From Candidatus Kaiserbacteria bacterium (lineage in GTDB: Bacteria > Patescibacteriota > Minisyncoccia > Phycocordibacterales > UBA2100): DNA of 32,543 nucleotides. How positions within the stretch are numbered: position 1 is the stretch's first letter; each line of letters opens with the position of its first letter. A program made the translations under genes and the position numbers. The DNA is taken from the NCBI GenBank assembly GCA_028286585.1, contig JAQBRI010000007.1, positions 82,479-115,021 on the forward strand, in the 5' to 3' direction. The notes under the pieces are model-generated. The model made no database searches. It saw only the letters and a list, made by a program, of their open reading frames with translations, and was not told where the DNA came from. This document shows, piece by piece, positions 9,204 to 18,205 of this stretch.

Positions 9204-10937
9204 ATGTACATTCCTGATGACACGTTAAAAAAATTCCTACTCGATGGTTCGATCGTTTCACTTAAGGATATTGAAATTGCCGAACGAGATGCAACCTCAC
9301 ATCATCGGCCGTTGGGCGACGTGCTCGTTGCAAACAATACGATTACCGTAGACGAACTCCGCCGCACTATGGCGACCGCGCTCGGTATCCCGTTTGTTTC
9401 ACTCAAGGGAATGAATATTCCGCTTCCTGTTTTGTCCTTGGTGCCCGAACCGATTGCGCGACGCAACAATATCATTGCATACAAACAAGAGGGCAATGAA
9501 CTTGAGATAGCGATGCTTGATGTTGATGATCTGACCTCGATCGATTTTATAAAGAAAAAAACACAGCTCAAGGTGCTTGCCCGGCTTACCGATACCGACT
9601 CATTGAAAGGTGCGCTCAAGCTTTATCAGCAGTCATTAAATGATAACTTGGGCGACGTGCTTCGCCGCGAATCACAGACGGTTACAAAGACAGACGGCAC
9701 GCAAGACCCGAGTAGTTCCGATTCCAATGGTGAAAGTGCCATTCGCATTGTCGACACCTTGCTGCGACACGCGAGTGCACAAAACGCATCCGATATTCAC
9801 ATTGAGCCCTATGAAACGGCACTTATCATTCGATATCGTATCGATGGAATTTTGCACGACGCGATGGAGCTGCCAAAGAGCACTGCAGCTGCGATAACCG
9901 CGCGCATCAAGGTATTGTCGGCGCTTAAGCTTGATGAAAAGCGCCTGCCGCAAGACGGTCGTTTTTCTGTTACGAACAGTTCCGAAAAAGTATCGTTCCG
10001 TGTTTCAATATTGCCCACATACTATGGCGAAAAGATCGTTATGCGTTTGCTGCGCGATTCGGTCTCGGGCTTTACTCTCGAATCGATCGGTTTTCATGGT
10101 GCGGCACTCGACCGTATGCATGACGCCATGAAAAAGACGACCGGACTTATTCTGACGACTGGCCCAACTGGCGCCGGTAAGTCGACAACGCTTTATACTA
10201 TTCTCGATATTTTGAATACGCCTCGCGTTAATATTTCTACGATCGAAGACCCGATCGAATATCAGATGCCTCGTATTAATCAGACGCAGGTACGTCCTGA
10301 CATCGGATTTACATTCTCAACTGGGCTTCGAAGTCTTGTTCGTCAAGATCCGGACATTGTTATGGTTGGTGAAATTCGCGATAAGGAAACAATCACACTC
10401 GCAGTTAATGCCGCATTGACTGGTCACCTTGTGCTTTCGACCTTGCACACCAATTCGGCAGCAGGTGCTATTGCGCGTATGCTCGAAATGGGCGTTGAAC
10501 CGTTTCTTCTTGTTTCAACCCTGCGCGTTATCATCGGCCAACGATTGGTGCGCAAACTTACACCAGAAAAACAGGAGTACACACTTTCTCGCGATGAGCA
10601 GGCGCAGCTTGAGCACATCAGTAATCCGCCAGTGGTTCTGAAAGCTCTCAAAGATGAAAAAATTGTTAATGCCGCTGCAACATGGAAAAACGTTCCTTTT
10701 TATCATGCTGGCGAAAGTATTGAGCATCCAACGGGTTATGCGAGTCGATTGGGTATTTATGAAGTGTTGCCAGTCTCAGCCAGCATCAAAGAGCTTATTA
10801 TGGGCAACAAGACCGGTGATGATATCGAAAAGCAGGCACGAGCAGAAGGCATGCTTACGATGAGTGAGGATGGAATATTTAAAGCCGCACAAGGAATTAC
10901 TTCTATTGAAGAAGTTATGCGTGTGATTACGGATTAA
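9204..10937 (+). CDS. pilB: Type IV pilus assembly ATPase PilB/GspE
   Basis: 577 aa; Walker A GPTGAGKSTT, Asp box IEDPIEYQ, His box LSTLHTNSA, N-terminal MshEN-like domain. Confidence 0.95.
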   Translation: MYIPDDTLKKFLLDGSIVSLKDIEIAERDATSHHRPLGDVLVANNTITVDELRRTMATALGIPFVSLKGMNIPLPVLSLVPEPIARRNNIIAYKQEGNELEIAMLDVDDLTSIDFIKKKTQLKVLARLTDTDSLKGALKLYQQSLNDNLGDVLRRESQTVTKTDGTQDPSSSDSNGESAIRIVDTLLRHASAQNASDIHIEPYETALIIRYRIDGILHDAMELPKSTAAAITARIKVLSALKLDEKRLPQDGRFSVTNSSEKVSFRVSILPTYYGEKIVMRLLRDSVSGFTLESIGFHGAALDRMHDAMKKTTGLILTTGPTGAGKSTTLYTILDILNTPRVNISTIEDPIEYQMPRINQTQVRPDIGFTFSTGLRSLVRQDPDIVMVGEIRDKETITLAVNAALTGHLVLSTLHTNSAAGAIARMLEMGVEPFLLVSTLRVIIGQRLVRKLTPEKQEYTLSRDEQAQLEHISNPPVVLKALKDEKIVNAAATWKNVPFYHAGESIEHPTGYASRLGIYEVLPVSASIKELIMGNKTGDDIEKQARAEGMLTMSEDGIFKAAQGITSIEEVMRVITD

Positions 10938-11003
10938 GGTGTATACTTTTTCCCAGTTCAGAGTGAGTACGCACTAGTTGAAATGGCAATCGAGGAGATT
11001 GTG

Positions 11004-11438
11004 ATGAGCGCGCTTATAACTCTTTATGCTGCAGTGCAAACAACGGTGGCAGTCGCCGTTCTTCCCTTGGAGACACCGAAGATGTTTAGCTTCGACGGCG
11101 TGGACACACTTCGAACGACGGCACGAGAGATAGCGAGCGCATTGCATATTTCTGCAGGGAAATGCCGGGATCTGCAGAATAAACTCGATCAAGGTAAGAT
11201 TACTATTTGCGTCATTCCCTTGGTTGGAGAGCAGATAACCGTCAGCAATGTAGCAATTGGCCAGAAGGCTGAATTATGCACGCTCACCTATCGAATTCCG
11301 ATGGAAGGAAATCACTTTGGAATTGGAATTCGTTGCACAGACGATTCCTTTACCAAAGAGATGGAGGAGAGGAGTTTCATATCTGATCACGCACGCGGTC
11401 TCATGTCTCTGTTCAATATGTTGATCGTACGTAAATAA
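11004..11438 (+). CDS. Hypothetical orphan protein
   Basis: 144 aa from ATG 11004 (the track ORF starts at 10983); SD GAGGAG upstream; terminator immediately downstream. Confidence 0.65.
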   Translation: MSALITLYAAVQTTVAVAVLPLETPKMFSFDGVDTLRTTAREIASALHISAGKCRDLQNKLDQGKITICVIPLVGEQITVSNVAIGQKAELCTLTYRIPMEGNHFGIGIRCTDDSFTKEMEERSFISDHARGLMSLFNMLIVRK

Positions 11439-11453
11439 ATCGAATGTTCTCTC

Positions 11454-11484
11454 AAACCCGGCGTCCGCGCCGGGTTTTGTTTTT
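11454..11484 (+). terminator. Rho-independent terminator
   Basis: AAACCCGGCG-TCCG-CGCCGGGTTT followed by TGTTTTT. Confidence 0.9.
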
Positions 11485-11506
11485 AACTGTTAATAGCAAT
11501 AATTGA
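11485..11506 (+). repeat. 22-bp direct repeat, copy 1
   Basis: AACTGTTAATAGCAATAATTGA, identical to 12389-12410. Confidence 0.9.
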
Positions 11507-11664
11507 CTCGCTGTACAGACGTGATACAAAGCACGTGTCTGTTCATTGGCATGCATTACAGATGGTTGTAGCCATATAATCCTAAAATTAGCTTTGGGGT
11601 GTTATGGCTATGACCATTCTGGGCATAGTTTTCCGTGAGTAGCGGTAAAATCAGGAGAACCGCC

Positions 11665-12276
11665 ATGAGCAATGGCAATATTCTTGAACGTCTTTGGAAG
11701 TTAGAAGCTACTGCGAATAAGCTTGTTCTTGACGGCAAGCGAACACCAGAAAGTCTTTGTTCTTTGTTACAAGAATTTAATGTCAATCGTCCTGAACCAC
11801 CGTGGCGCGAGGAACACGACATCATCTACTTTTCGGTTACCTCTGACGGCACGACGGGTGTGAAGTGGATCGCTCGACTCGAAAGCAAAGACTTCCACGT
11901 GAGTGACGAAGCGGTGCGTATGCTTTGTTCAACGGATTTTAAACCGACGAGCGGTGTGACGACCAAAGTTGCCGTTTTCAAGGGAAGTCTCTTTGGGGAC
12001 CGGAATCGAATCACGTCGAAGATTCGCAGCCGGGCAGAAGCATGCAGATTCGTCAAACCAAATACTGAATTGGCCTGCCTCATCCGTGAGAAGTTCTCGG
12101 ATGAGGAGATCGCAATGATGGGGTTGCGTCTCATCTCTGTCATGCATGAGCACTTCAAGATATACCTACCTAGCGGTCGTTACCAACTGTGTGTGGGCCA
12201 CCATAATTGGCTTAGTGTATGCGAGTCAGAGCGCGAATGGTATCGTAACGACGGTTTCGCATTTGCTGTTCCGTAA
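11665..12276 (+). CDS. Hypothetical protein, possibly of a recurrent Parcubacteria orphan family
   Basis: 203 aa from ATG 11665 with SD AGGAGA; phrases such as KPNTELACLIREKFSDEEIAMMGL resemble recurrent CPR hypotheticals from memory only. Confidence 0.7.
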   Translation: MSNGNILERLWKLEATANKLVLDGKRTPESLCSLLQEFNVNRPEPPWREEHDIIYFSVTSDGTTGVKWIARLESKDFHVSDEAVRMLCSTDFKPTSGVTTKVAVFKGSLFGDRNRITSKIRSRAEACRFVKPNTELACLIREKFSDEEIAMMGLRLISVMHEHFKIYLPSGRYQLCVGHHNWLSVCESEREWYRNDGFAFAVP

Positions 12277-12341
12277 ATCAGTTCTTAATGGTAAAACGTT
12301 GTAGTCTGATAGGAACTTTGATTCCTCGGATTTACTTTTGA

Positions 12342-12380
12342 AACCTCGCTTCGATTTTTGTCGGAGCGAGGTTAATTTTT
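12342..12380 (+). terminator. Rho-independent terminator
   Basis: AACCTCGCTTCG-ATTTTTGT-CGGAGCGAGGTT followed by AATTTTTT. Confidence 0.88.
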
Positions 12381-12388
12381 TAATATAC

Positions 12389-12410
12389 AACTGTTAATAG
12401 CAATAATTGA
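12389..12410 (+). repeat. 22-bp direct repeat, copy 2 (upstream of pilC)
   Basis: AACTGTTAATAGCAATAATTGA, identical to 11485-11506. Confidence 0.9.
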
Positions 12411-12441
12411 TATGTGATTCGCACGCTATACTGTCTAGTGA

Positions 12442-13653
12442 ATGGCAAAATTTACATACATAGCAAAAAAAGGCGACAGCGAAACATATCGAGGTACTGC
12501 CGAAGCACGCGATCGGTTTGAGTTGTATCAAATAGTTCGCCGTGAAGGTGGGAGTGTTGTATCGGTAACAGAACAAGGCAAAGCGGTCGCATTTTCATTT
12601 GACCGCATGTTCGGCCGCATCAAAGAATACGAAAAAATTCTTTTTGCTCGTAATCTTAGCGCTATGCTCTCCGCCGGACTTAACCTCCCTCGCGCACTTG
12701 CAGTTCTTGCGCGTCAAACATCAAACAAAAAACTCGGTGAAGTGTTGGGTGAGATTGACTCAGCGTTGCGTAAGGGTGAGCCATTTAACGTTGCTATATC
12801 TCATTTTCCAAAAGTATTTCCAAGTCTCTTTGTTTCTATGATTCGCGCAGGCGAGGAAAGTGGTGAATTGTCCGGCGCTCTAGCCACCGTTGCCGAACAA
12901 ACCGAGCGCATGTATGACCTTAAGCGAAAGGTGCGAAGTGCAATGATTTATCCCTGCATCGTACTTGTTGCGATTGTGGGCATCGGTATTCTCATGATGA
13001 TTATTGTCGTGCCAACGCTCGCCGAGACGTTTAAGGCAGCGCACGCGACATTGCCGGGTGCCACCCGCGCGGTGATTGCGGTGAGTGATGCGCTTGCACA
13101 CAATACGATTCAAACATTAGGAAGTATGTTTGGAAGTGTCGCACTTGTAATCTACGGTTTTCGTACCAAGAAGGGAGCCGTTGTGTTGGACTGGATCGCA
13201 ATCCACATGCCGCTCATTAGCGGACTGACCAAAGAAATCAATGCAGCACGTACTGCGCGCACCATGGCATCCCTGGTGGGAGCAGGTGTTGGTGTTATTC
13301 AGTCTCTCGAAATCACCAAAGAAGTCGTTCAAAATTCTTTTTATAAAGATGTCATTCAGGATGCAATTGTGCAGGTAAACGCAGGAAAGCCACTATCTGT
13401 TGGATTTGCGTCACACTCTGATTTATATCCGCCATTTGTCTCCGAAATGATGGCAGTGGGAGAAGAGACAGGCGCAACCACCGATATGTTAAAACGACTC
13501 GCACTCTATTATGAGGATCAGGTGGATCGTCAAACCAAGGATATGTCGACGATCATTGAACCATTTCTCATGCTTTTTATTGGTGCGGCGGTTGGTTTCT
13601 TTGCCGTTGCAATGATCATGCCTATTTACCAGCTGACGGCGAGCGCAGGCTAG
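12442..13653 (+). CDS. pilC: Type IV pilus inner-membrane platform protein PilC/GspF
   Basis: 403 aa; two GspF domains (FARNLSAMLSAGLNLPRAL; TARTMASLVGAGVGVIQSLEI), EPFLMLFIGAAVGFFAVAMIMPIYQL end. Confidence 0.95.
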   Translation: MAKFTYIAKKGDSETYRGTAEARDRFELYQIVRREGGSVVSVTEQGKAVAFSFDRMFGRIKEYEKILFARNLSAMLSAGLNLPRALAVLARQTSNKKLGEVLGEIDSALRKGEPFNVAISHFPKVFPSLFVSMIRAGEESGELSGALATVAEQTERMYDLKRKVRSAMIYPCIVLVAIVGIGILMMIIVVPTLAETFKAAHATLPGATRAVIAVSDALAHNTIQTLGSMFGSVALVIYGFRTKKGAVVLDWIAIHMPLISGLTKEINAARTARTMASLVGAGVGVIQSLEITKEVVQNSFYKDVIQDAIVQVNAGKPLSVGFASHSDLYPPFVSEMMAVGEETGATTDMLKRLALYYEDQVDRQTKDMSTIIEPFLMLFIGAAVGFFAVAMIMPIYQLTASAG

Positions 13654-13655
13654 CT

Positions 13656-15368
13656 ATGCGTGGTTCTCGAGGAATAACTCTCATCGATACACTCGTTGGT
13701 GTTGCGATCATGGCTATTACATTTATTGGTATTGCAGGAGTATTCAGGCTTTCGGTCGATGTAGTGACCAACAACAAGGCGCGTACGACGGCGACAGCGC
13801 TTGCGAGTCAGCGACTTGAATATGCACACAGTATCGCGTACTCATCATTGGGAATGCAGCACGGTATTCCGTCTGGAATAATTCCAGAAACAGAAATCGT
13901 ATTATTTAACGGTATTAATTTTACGCGCAAAACATTCATCGAATATGATGATGATCCGGCCGACGGAGTAGGTGCGTCGGACACCAATGGCATAAGTGAG
14001 GATTACAAAATGGTCAAAGTGGATGTGTCGTGGAATATTCATGGCTCGGTACGTCATGTGATTTTGGCAACACGTGTGTCGCCACCCGCCCTCGAGACAA
14101 ACGTACTGGGAGGCGTTCTTTCACTCGTCGTAACCAATGCGACAGGGGTTGCTCTTCCGGGTATTACCGTCAGTGTTATTAATAATTCGCTTAGTCCGAC
14201 AATCAACGAAACATTATTAACAGATGCAAGCGGTACCGCAATGATTTTGGGAGCACCAACGAGTACTGCTTATCAAATCATAGTTACTAATCCCGGATAC
14301 TCGACAGCACAAACCTACGCGGCCTCAAGTCAAAACACCAGTCCGACTCCAGGAAATTTAACGGTTACTAACGATGGTACGACTGCTGCGACATTTGCTA
14401 TTGATATATTGGGTACCAAAATCATAAACACATGGACTCAAATATTATCGGCGGCATGGTCTGATAGTTTTGCTAATTCAAATCTTTTGGCATCGATGGC
14501 TTCGACCACGGTCTCGGGTGGGTCACTCACACTTTCGGGCTCTGCTGCTACCGGCACTGCAATGAGTGTTGCATTTGGCACGACGACGATCGCAAGCTGG
14601 GGAACAATAACTATTAGTCAGACCACTCCAGCAGGCACTGGTATTTTGTACCGAGTATATAACAGTGCCGGAACCACTCTGGTACCTGACTCACAATTAC
14701 CGGGGAATAGCGCCGGTTTTGCAACGACAACCATTAGCTTGAGCGGTGTTTCAACCAGCTCCTACCCGCTCCTCACACTTGGCGCAACACTGTCCACAAT
14801 AAATGCGTCAAAACCATCTGTTGATTCTTGGGCAGCCTCATATATGTATGGACCGTTGCCGCTTGGAAATATAGGAATGAGTATACGAGGAAACAAAAGT
14901 ATTGGTACAGGGCCTGGCGGAACAGTCTATAAATATAGCGGCAATGCTACGACATCAGCTGCAGGCACGGTAACGATAAATGGTCTTGAGTGGGATAGCC
15001 ATACCATAAGCATTCTTACTTCGAGCGGTTATGATGCTGCCTCAGTATGCAGTCCGCAGCCCGAGGCATTGGCTCCAGGTGGAAGTCTAACTACAAATAT
15101 CTATCTCACGGGGCACACTACCAACACGCTGCTTGTAGACGTGCATTTGCAGTCGACTGGCGCTGCACTCGCTGGTGCGCAGGTAAATCTTACTCGCTCA
15201 GGTACTAACATGTGGGCCGTCACCGATTCCTGTGGACAGGCATTTTTTGGAGGACTTACGAGCGCAGCTAACTATACGCTTGCAACAGGCGTAGGAGGAC
15301 ATGCAACGACAACTACAATCAACGTCAACGTTTCTGGACAATCTCGCGTGTCACCAGTGGTCAATTAA
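13656..15368 (+). CDS. Prepilin-like protein (minor pilin/PilV-like) with carboxypeptidase-regulatory-like repeats
   Basis: 570 aa; prepilin signal RG|ITLIDTLVGVAIMAITFIGIAG; Ser/Thr-rich body with beta-sandwich-like repeats (SLVVTNATGVALPGITVSVIN; LLVDVHLQSTGAALAGAQVNL). Confidence 0.85.
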   Translation: MRGSRGITLIDTLVGVAIMAITFIGIAGVFRLSVDVVTNNKARTTATALASQRLEYAHSIAYSSLGMQHGIPSGIIPETEIVLFNGINFTRKTFIEYDDDPADGVGASDTNGISEDYKMVKVDVSWNIHGSVRHVILATRVSPPALETNVLGGVLSLVVTNATGVALPGITVSVINNSLSPTINETLLTDASGTAMILGAPTSTAYQIIVTNPGYSTAQTYAASSQNTSPTPGNLTVTNDGTTAATFAIDILGTKIINTWTQILSAAWSDSFANSNLLASMASTTVSGGSLTLSGSAATGTAMSVAFGTTTIASWGTITISQTTPAGTGILYRVYNSAGTTLVPDSQLPGNSAGFATTTISLSGVSTSSYPLLTLGATLSTINASKPSVDSWAASYMYGPLPLGNIGMSIRGNKSIGTGPGGTVYKYSGNATTSAAGTVTINGLEWDSHTISILTSSGYDAASVCSPQPEALAPGGSLTTNIYLTGHTTNTLLVDVHLQSTGAALAGAQVNLTRSGTNMWAVTDSCGQAFFGGLTSAANYTLATGVGGHATTTTINVNVSGQSRVSPVVN

Positions 15369-15373
15369 TTCAT

Positions 15374-15979
15374 ATGAAAACCAATATATATTCTCGCGGA
15401 CTTACACTCATCGAATCAGTCGTATGGGTATCGGTGTTTGCATTTATTATGGCAACGATGGTGACCTCGCTACTGTTTTTTTATAGTACTAACCGCTATG
15501 TGCTGCAAGAAGCAGTTGCGATTGCTTCGACACAGCGCGTTATGGATAATACGATCCGAACGATTCGTTCAGCATCATATTCTGCAGTCGGCGCGTATCC
15601 AATTGTCTCGATTGGAGGAAACCAAATCACTTTTTATGCGAGTGCAGCAGCCAATAGTTCGATTATTCAGCAGGTGCGATTTTTTGTTACGGGTACGCAG
15701 CTCAAGGTAGGTGTCATTCAACCAACTGGAACTCCACTAACCTATAACCCAGCAAATGAGGTGATAACATTCGTCGGAGACAATATACAAAATATAACCG
15801 TCGGTACTTCTACTTTTTTCTATTATGATAATACGGGAACACAAATAACTGACTTTACCCGCATACAAGATGTACGTTTTGTTACCATGAAGGCGGTTGT
15901 CGACGTATCCACAACAACGGCACCACTTGCGACGACATTGTCAGCATCGGCGGCGCTGCGTAATCTCATTGGCCACTAA
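15374..15979 (+). CDS. Prepilin-like protein (PilW-like)
   Basis: 201 aa; prepilin signal RG|LTLIESVVWVSVFAFIMATMVTSLLFFY. Confidence 0.85.
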   Translation: MKTNIYSRGLTLIESVVWVSVFAFIMATMVTSLLFFYSTNRYVLQEAVAIASTQRVMDNTIRTIRSASYSAVGAYPIVSIGGNQITFYASAAANSSIIQQVRFFVTGTQLKVGVIQPTGTPLTYNPANEVITFVGDNIQNITVGTSTFFYYDNTGTQITDFTRIQDVRFVTMKAVVDVSTTTAPLATTLSASAALRNLIGH

Positions 15980-15980
15980 T

Positions 15981-17429
15981 ATGAAAAAACTTTCAAAATT
16001 GCATATTCGAGGAGTAACGACACTCATGGTTATCATTTTTCTCGGGATCTTTCTCGTTATTATGGCTACTGTGTCGAGTTTTGCACTTGAACAAGAAAAA
16101 TATGCGCAAGCGCTTCTTGCTCGCGAGCAGGCGCTTACAGTGGCTGAATCCGGTATCGAATATTATCGATGGTTTTTGTATCACAATCCAAACAACGTAA
16201 CCAATGGAACCACAACTCCGGGACCTTATCCATACACAGTTAAGGATCCCGAGACAGGTAATCTTATTGGAAGTGCACAAATATCTGTTGCAGGAAAAAC
16301 CCAATGCGGAGTAGTGCAATGGGTTGATATCTATGCGACGGGTACCTCTGCAATTAGCTCTGTCTATAAACGCAGCATCTTTGCACGTTTTATGAAGCCT
16401 TCTGTTGCAGCATATTCTTACTTACTCAATAGTAATGTGTGGGCTGGCCCTACACGCGTCATTACCGGACCATATTATTCAAACGGCGGAATACGTATGG
16501 ACGCTGTTAGTAATTCCGATGTATCAAGTTCCGTATCTTCATGGACGTGCGACAGCTCATTTGGATGTTCACCAACCGACAACAGCGCCGATGGAGTGTT
16601 TGGCTCAAGTACAAACTCAGCGTTATGGCATTTTCCAGTCGCGAGTATCGACTTTTCGGGCGGAATTGGATTGCAGCTAAGTACCATTAAGACTGCGGCA
16701 AGGAATTACGGTGTCTATTTTGCGCCCTCAACCGGAACTGCGGGCAAGCGCGGCTATCATTTTATATTTTTGAACGACGGAACCGTAAATGTTTACCGTG
16801 TGACAGGCGTTGTAAGCGGTATCAAAAGTTCTCCTGACGGATCCGTGTTTACAAACGACTATAGTATTATCGCGAGTGAAACCTCGCTAGGAAACTATAC
16901 GATTCCCGCATCCTGCCGCGTGATTTTTGCAGAAGACAATATTTGGGTTGAGGGAACTGTCAAAAATCCGGTACTTATTGCTTCGGCCGACTATTCTGGT
17001 TCGGGCGTGACACCAAATGCGTACCTGCCAAATAATATTTACTATGCAGCGTACGACGGAACGGCGGGACTTTCGGTAGTTGCCGATGGTAACGTGCTTA
17101 TTCCGCTTAATTCACCTGACACGATGGAAATTCACGGAATATTTGTGGCGCACAATGGTTTGTTTGGACGAAATTATTATCAAAGCAGCGGTACCTATCA
17201 GGTACCAAGTGCTTATTCAAGCGCCGTATTGCAGACACAACTTACCACTATTGGTACGGTAGTCTCAAACTTGCGTACGGGTACCGCCTGGCTTGATGGA
17301 AGCGGAAACACCGTCTCGGGCTATCAAACCCGTATCGACTCGTATGATGAATTGCAGGCTCTGGCGCCGCCGCCCTTTACACCTTCGGCTTCTGCAAATC
17401 CGACCCTTATCAACTGGGATGAGCGATAG
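15981..17429 (+). CDS. PilX/GspK-like pilus assembly protein
   Basis: ATG 15981: MKKLSKLHIRG|VTTLMVIIFLGIFLVIMATVSSFALEQEKYAQALLAREQALTVAESGIEYYRW; AESGIE motif typical of PilX-like proteins. Confidence 0.82.
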   Translation: MKKLSKLHIRGVTTLMVIIFLGIFLVIMATVSSFALEQEKYAQALLAREQALTVAESGIEYYRWFLYHNPNNVTNGTTTPGPYPYTVKDPETGNLIGSAQISVAGKTQCGVVQWVDIYATGTSAISSVYKRSIFARFMKPSVAAYSYLLNSNVWAGPTRVITGPYYSNGGIRMDAVSNSDVSSSVSSWTCDSSFGCSPTDNSADGVFGSSTNSALWHFPVASIDFSGGIGLQLSTIKTAARNYGVYFAPSTGTAGKRGYHFIFLNDGTVNVYRVTGVVSGIKSSPDGSVFTNDYSIIASETSLGNYTIPASCRVIFAEDNIWVEGTVKNPVLIASADYSGSGVTPNAYLPNNIYYAAYDGTAGLSVVADGNVLIPLNSPDTMEIHGIFVAHNGLFGRNYYQSSGTYQVPSAYSSAVLQTQLTTIGTVVSNLRTGTAWLDGSGNTVSGYQTRIDSYDELQALAPPPFTPSASANPTLINWDER

Positions 17430-17436
17430 TCCATGA

Positions 17437-17442
17437 TATAAT
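17437..17442 (+). promoter_or_regulatory. Extended -10 box of tpiA
   Basis: TGATATAAT, 6 nt before ATG 17449. Confidence 0.7.
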
Positions 17443-17448
17443 CCCGAA

Positions 17449-18201
17449 ATGAGCATACTTGTCGTCTTGAACTGGAAGATGCACCCAGCCTCCCAAAAGG
17501 AGGCACAGTCATTGTTTGCTGCAACGCGGCAATATACAGAAAAAGTGAAAGACATACACGTTATTGTTGCGCCTCCCGTTGTGTATTTGGGAAAACTTCG
17601 CAGTGCATACAAAGGTAAAAAGATTTCTTTTGCGGTGCAGTCGGCGCGCGCTGATGCAGTTGGCGCTTTTACAGGATCAACTTCGATGACGCAGGCACAA
17701 AATGTCGGCGCGCACTATGCAATTATTGGCCATGCAGAACGTCGTGCAGAAGGGGAGACCAACGATGATACTCGCCGCGAAGTTGCCGCTGCCTACGCGC
17801 TGGGTATGACACCCATACTCTGTATCGGTGAAAAGACACGCTCTGGAGAAAACGAGCATTTTGCATTTATTCGTGAACAGCTTCGGATTGGTTGTACCGA
17901 CGTACCAGCTACAAAAATAGCCAATATTATAATTGCATATGAGCCGGTTTGGGCAATTGGAGCAACAAAACCGATGGCGCCGCACGAAATGCACGAGATG
18001 GCAGTCTTTATACGAAAAACACTTCATGAATTGTACGGACCCCGCGCTATGAACGCATCAATTCTCTATGGCGGATCGATCGATGACTCATCAGCGCCAG
18101 CGATGCTAAAACTGGGAGATGTAAAAGGTCTTTTGATCGGACGCGCGAGCGTCGACCAAGCTGCGCTCAAAACACTTGTCGAAAGCATTACAAATTCTTA
18201 A
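17449..18201 (+). CDS. tpiA: Triosephosphate isomerase
   Basis: 250 aa; NWKMHP, IIGHAERR, AYEPVWAIG, LYGGSI motifs. Confidence 0.95.
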   Translation: MSILVVLNWKMHPASQKEAQSLFAATRQYTEKVKDIHVIVAPPVVYLGKLRSAYKGKKISFAVQSARADAVGAFTGSTSMTQAQNVGAHYAIIGHAERRAEGETNDDTRREVAAAYALGMTPILCIGEKTRSGENEHFAFIREQLRIGCTDVPATKIANIIIAYEPVWAIGATKPMAPHEMHEMAVFIRKTLHELYGPRAMNASILYGGSIDDSSAPAMLKLGDVKGLLIGRASVDQAALKTLVESITNS

Positions 18202-18205
18202 GCGA

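Noticed and set aside
15897-15980. Upstream extension of the PilX-like ORF to 15897
   Set aside because: It overlaps the preceding prepilin gene and encodes a His/Arg-rich shadow; the prepilin signal starts at ATG 15981.
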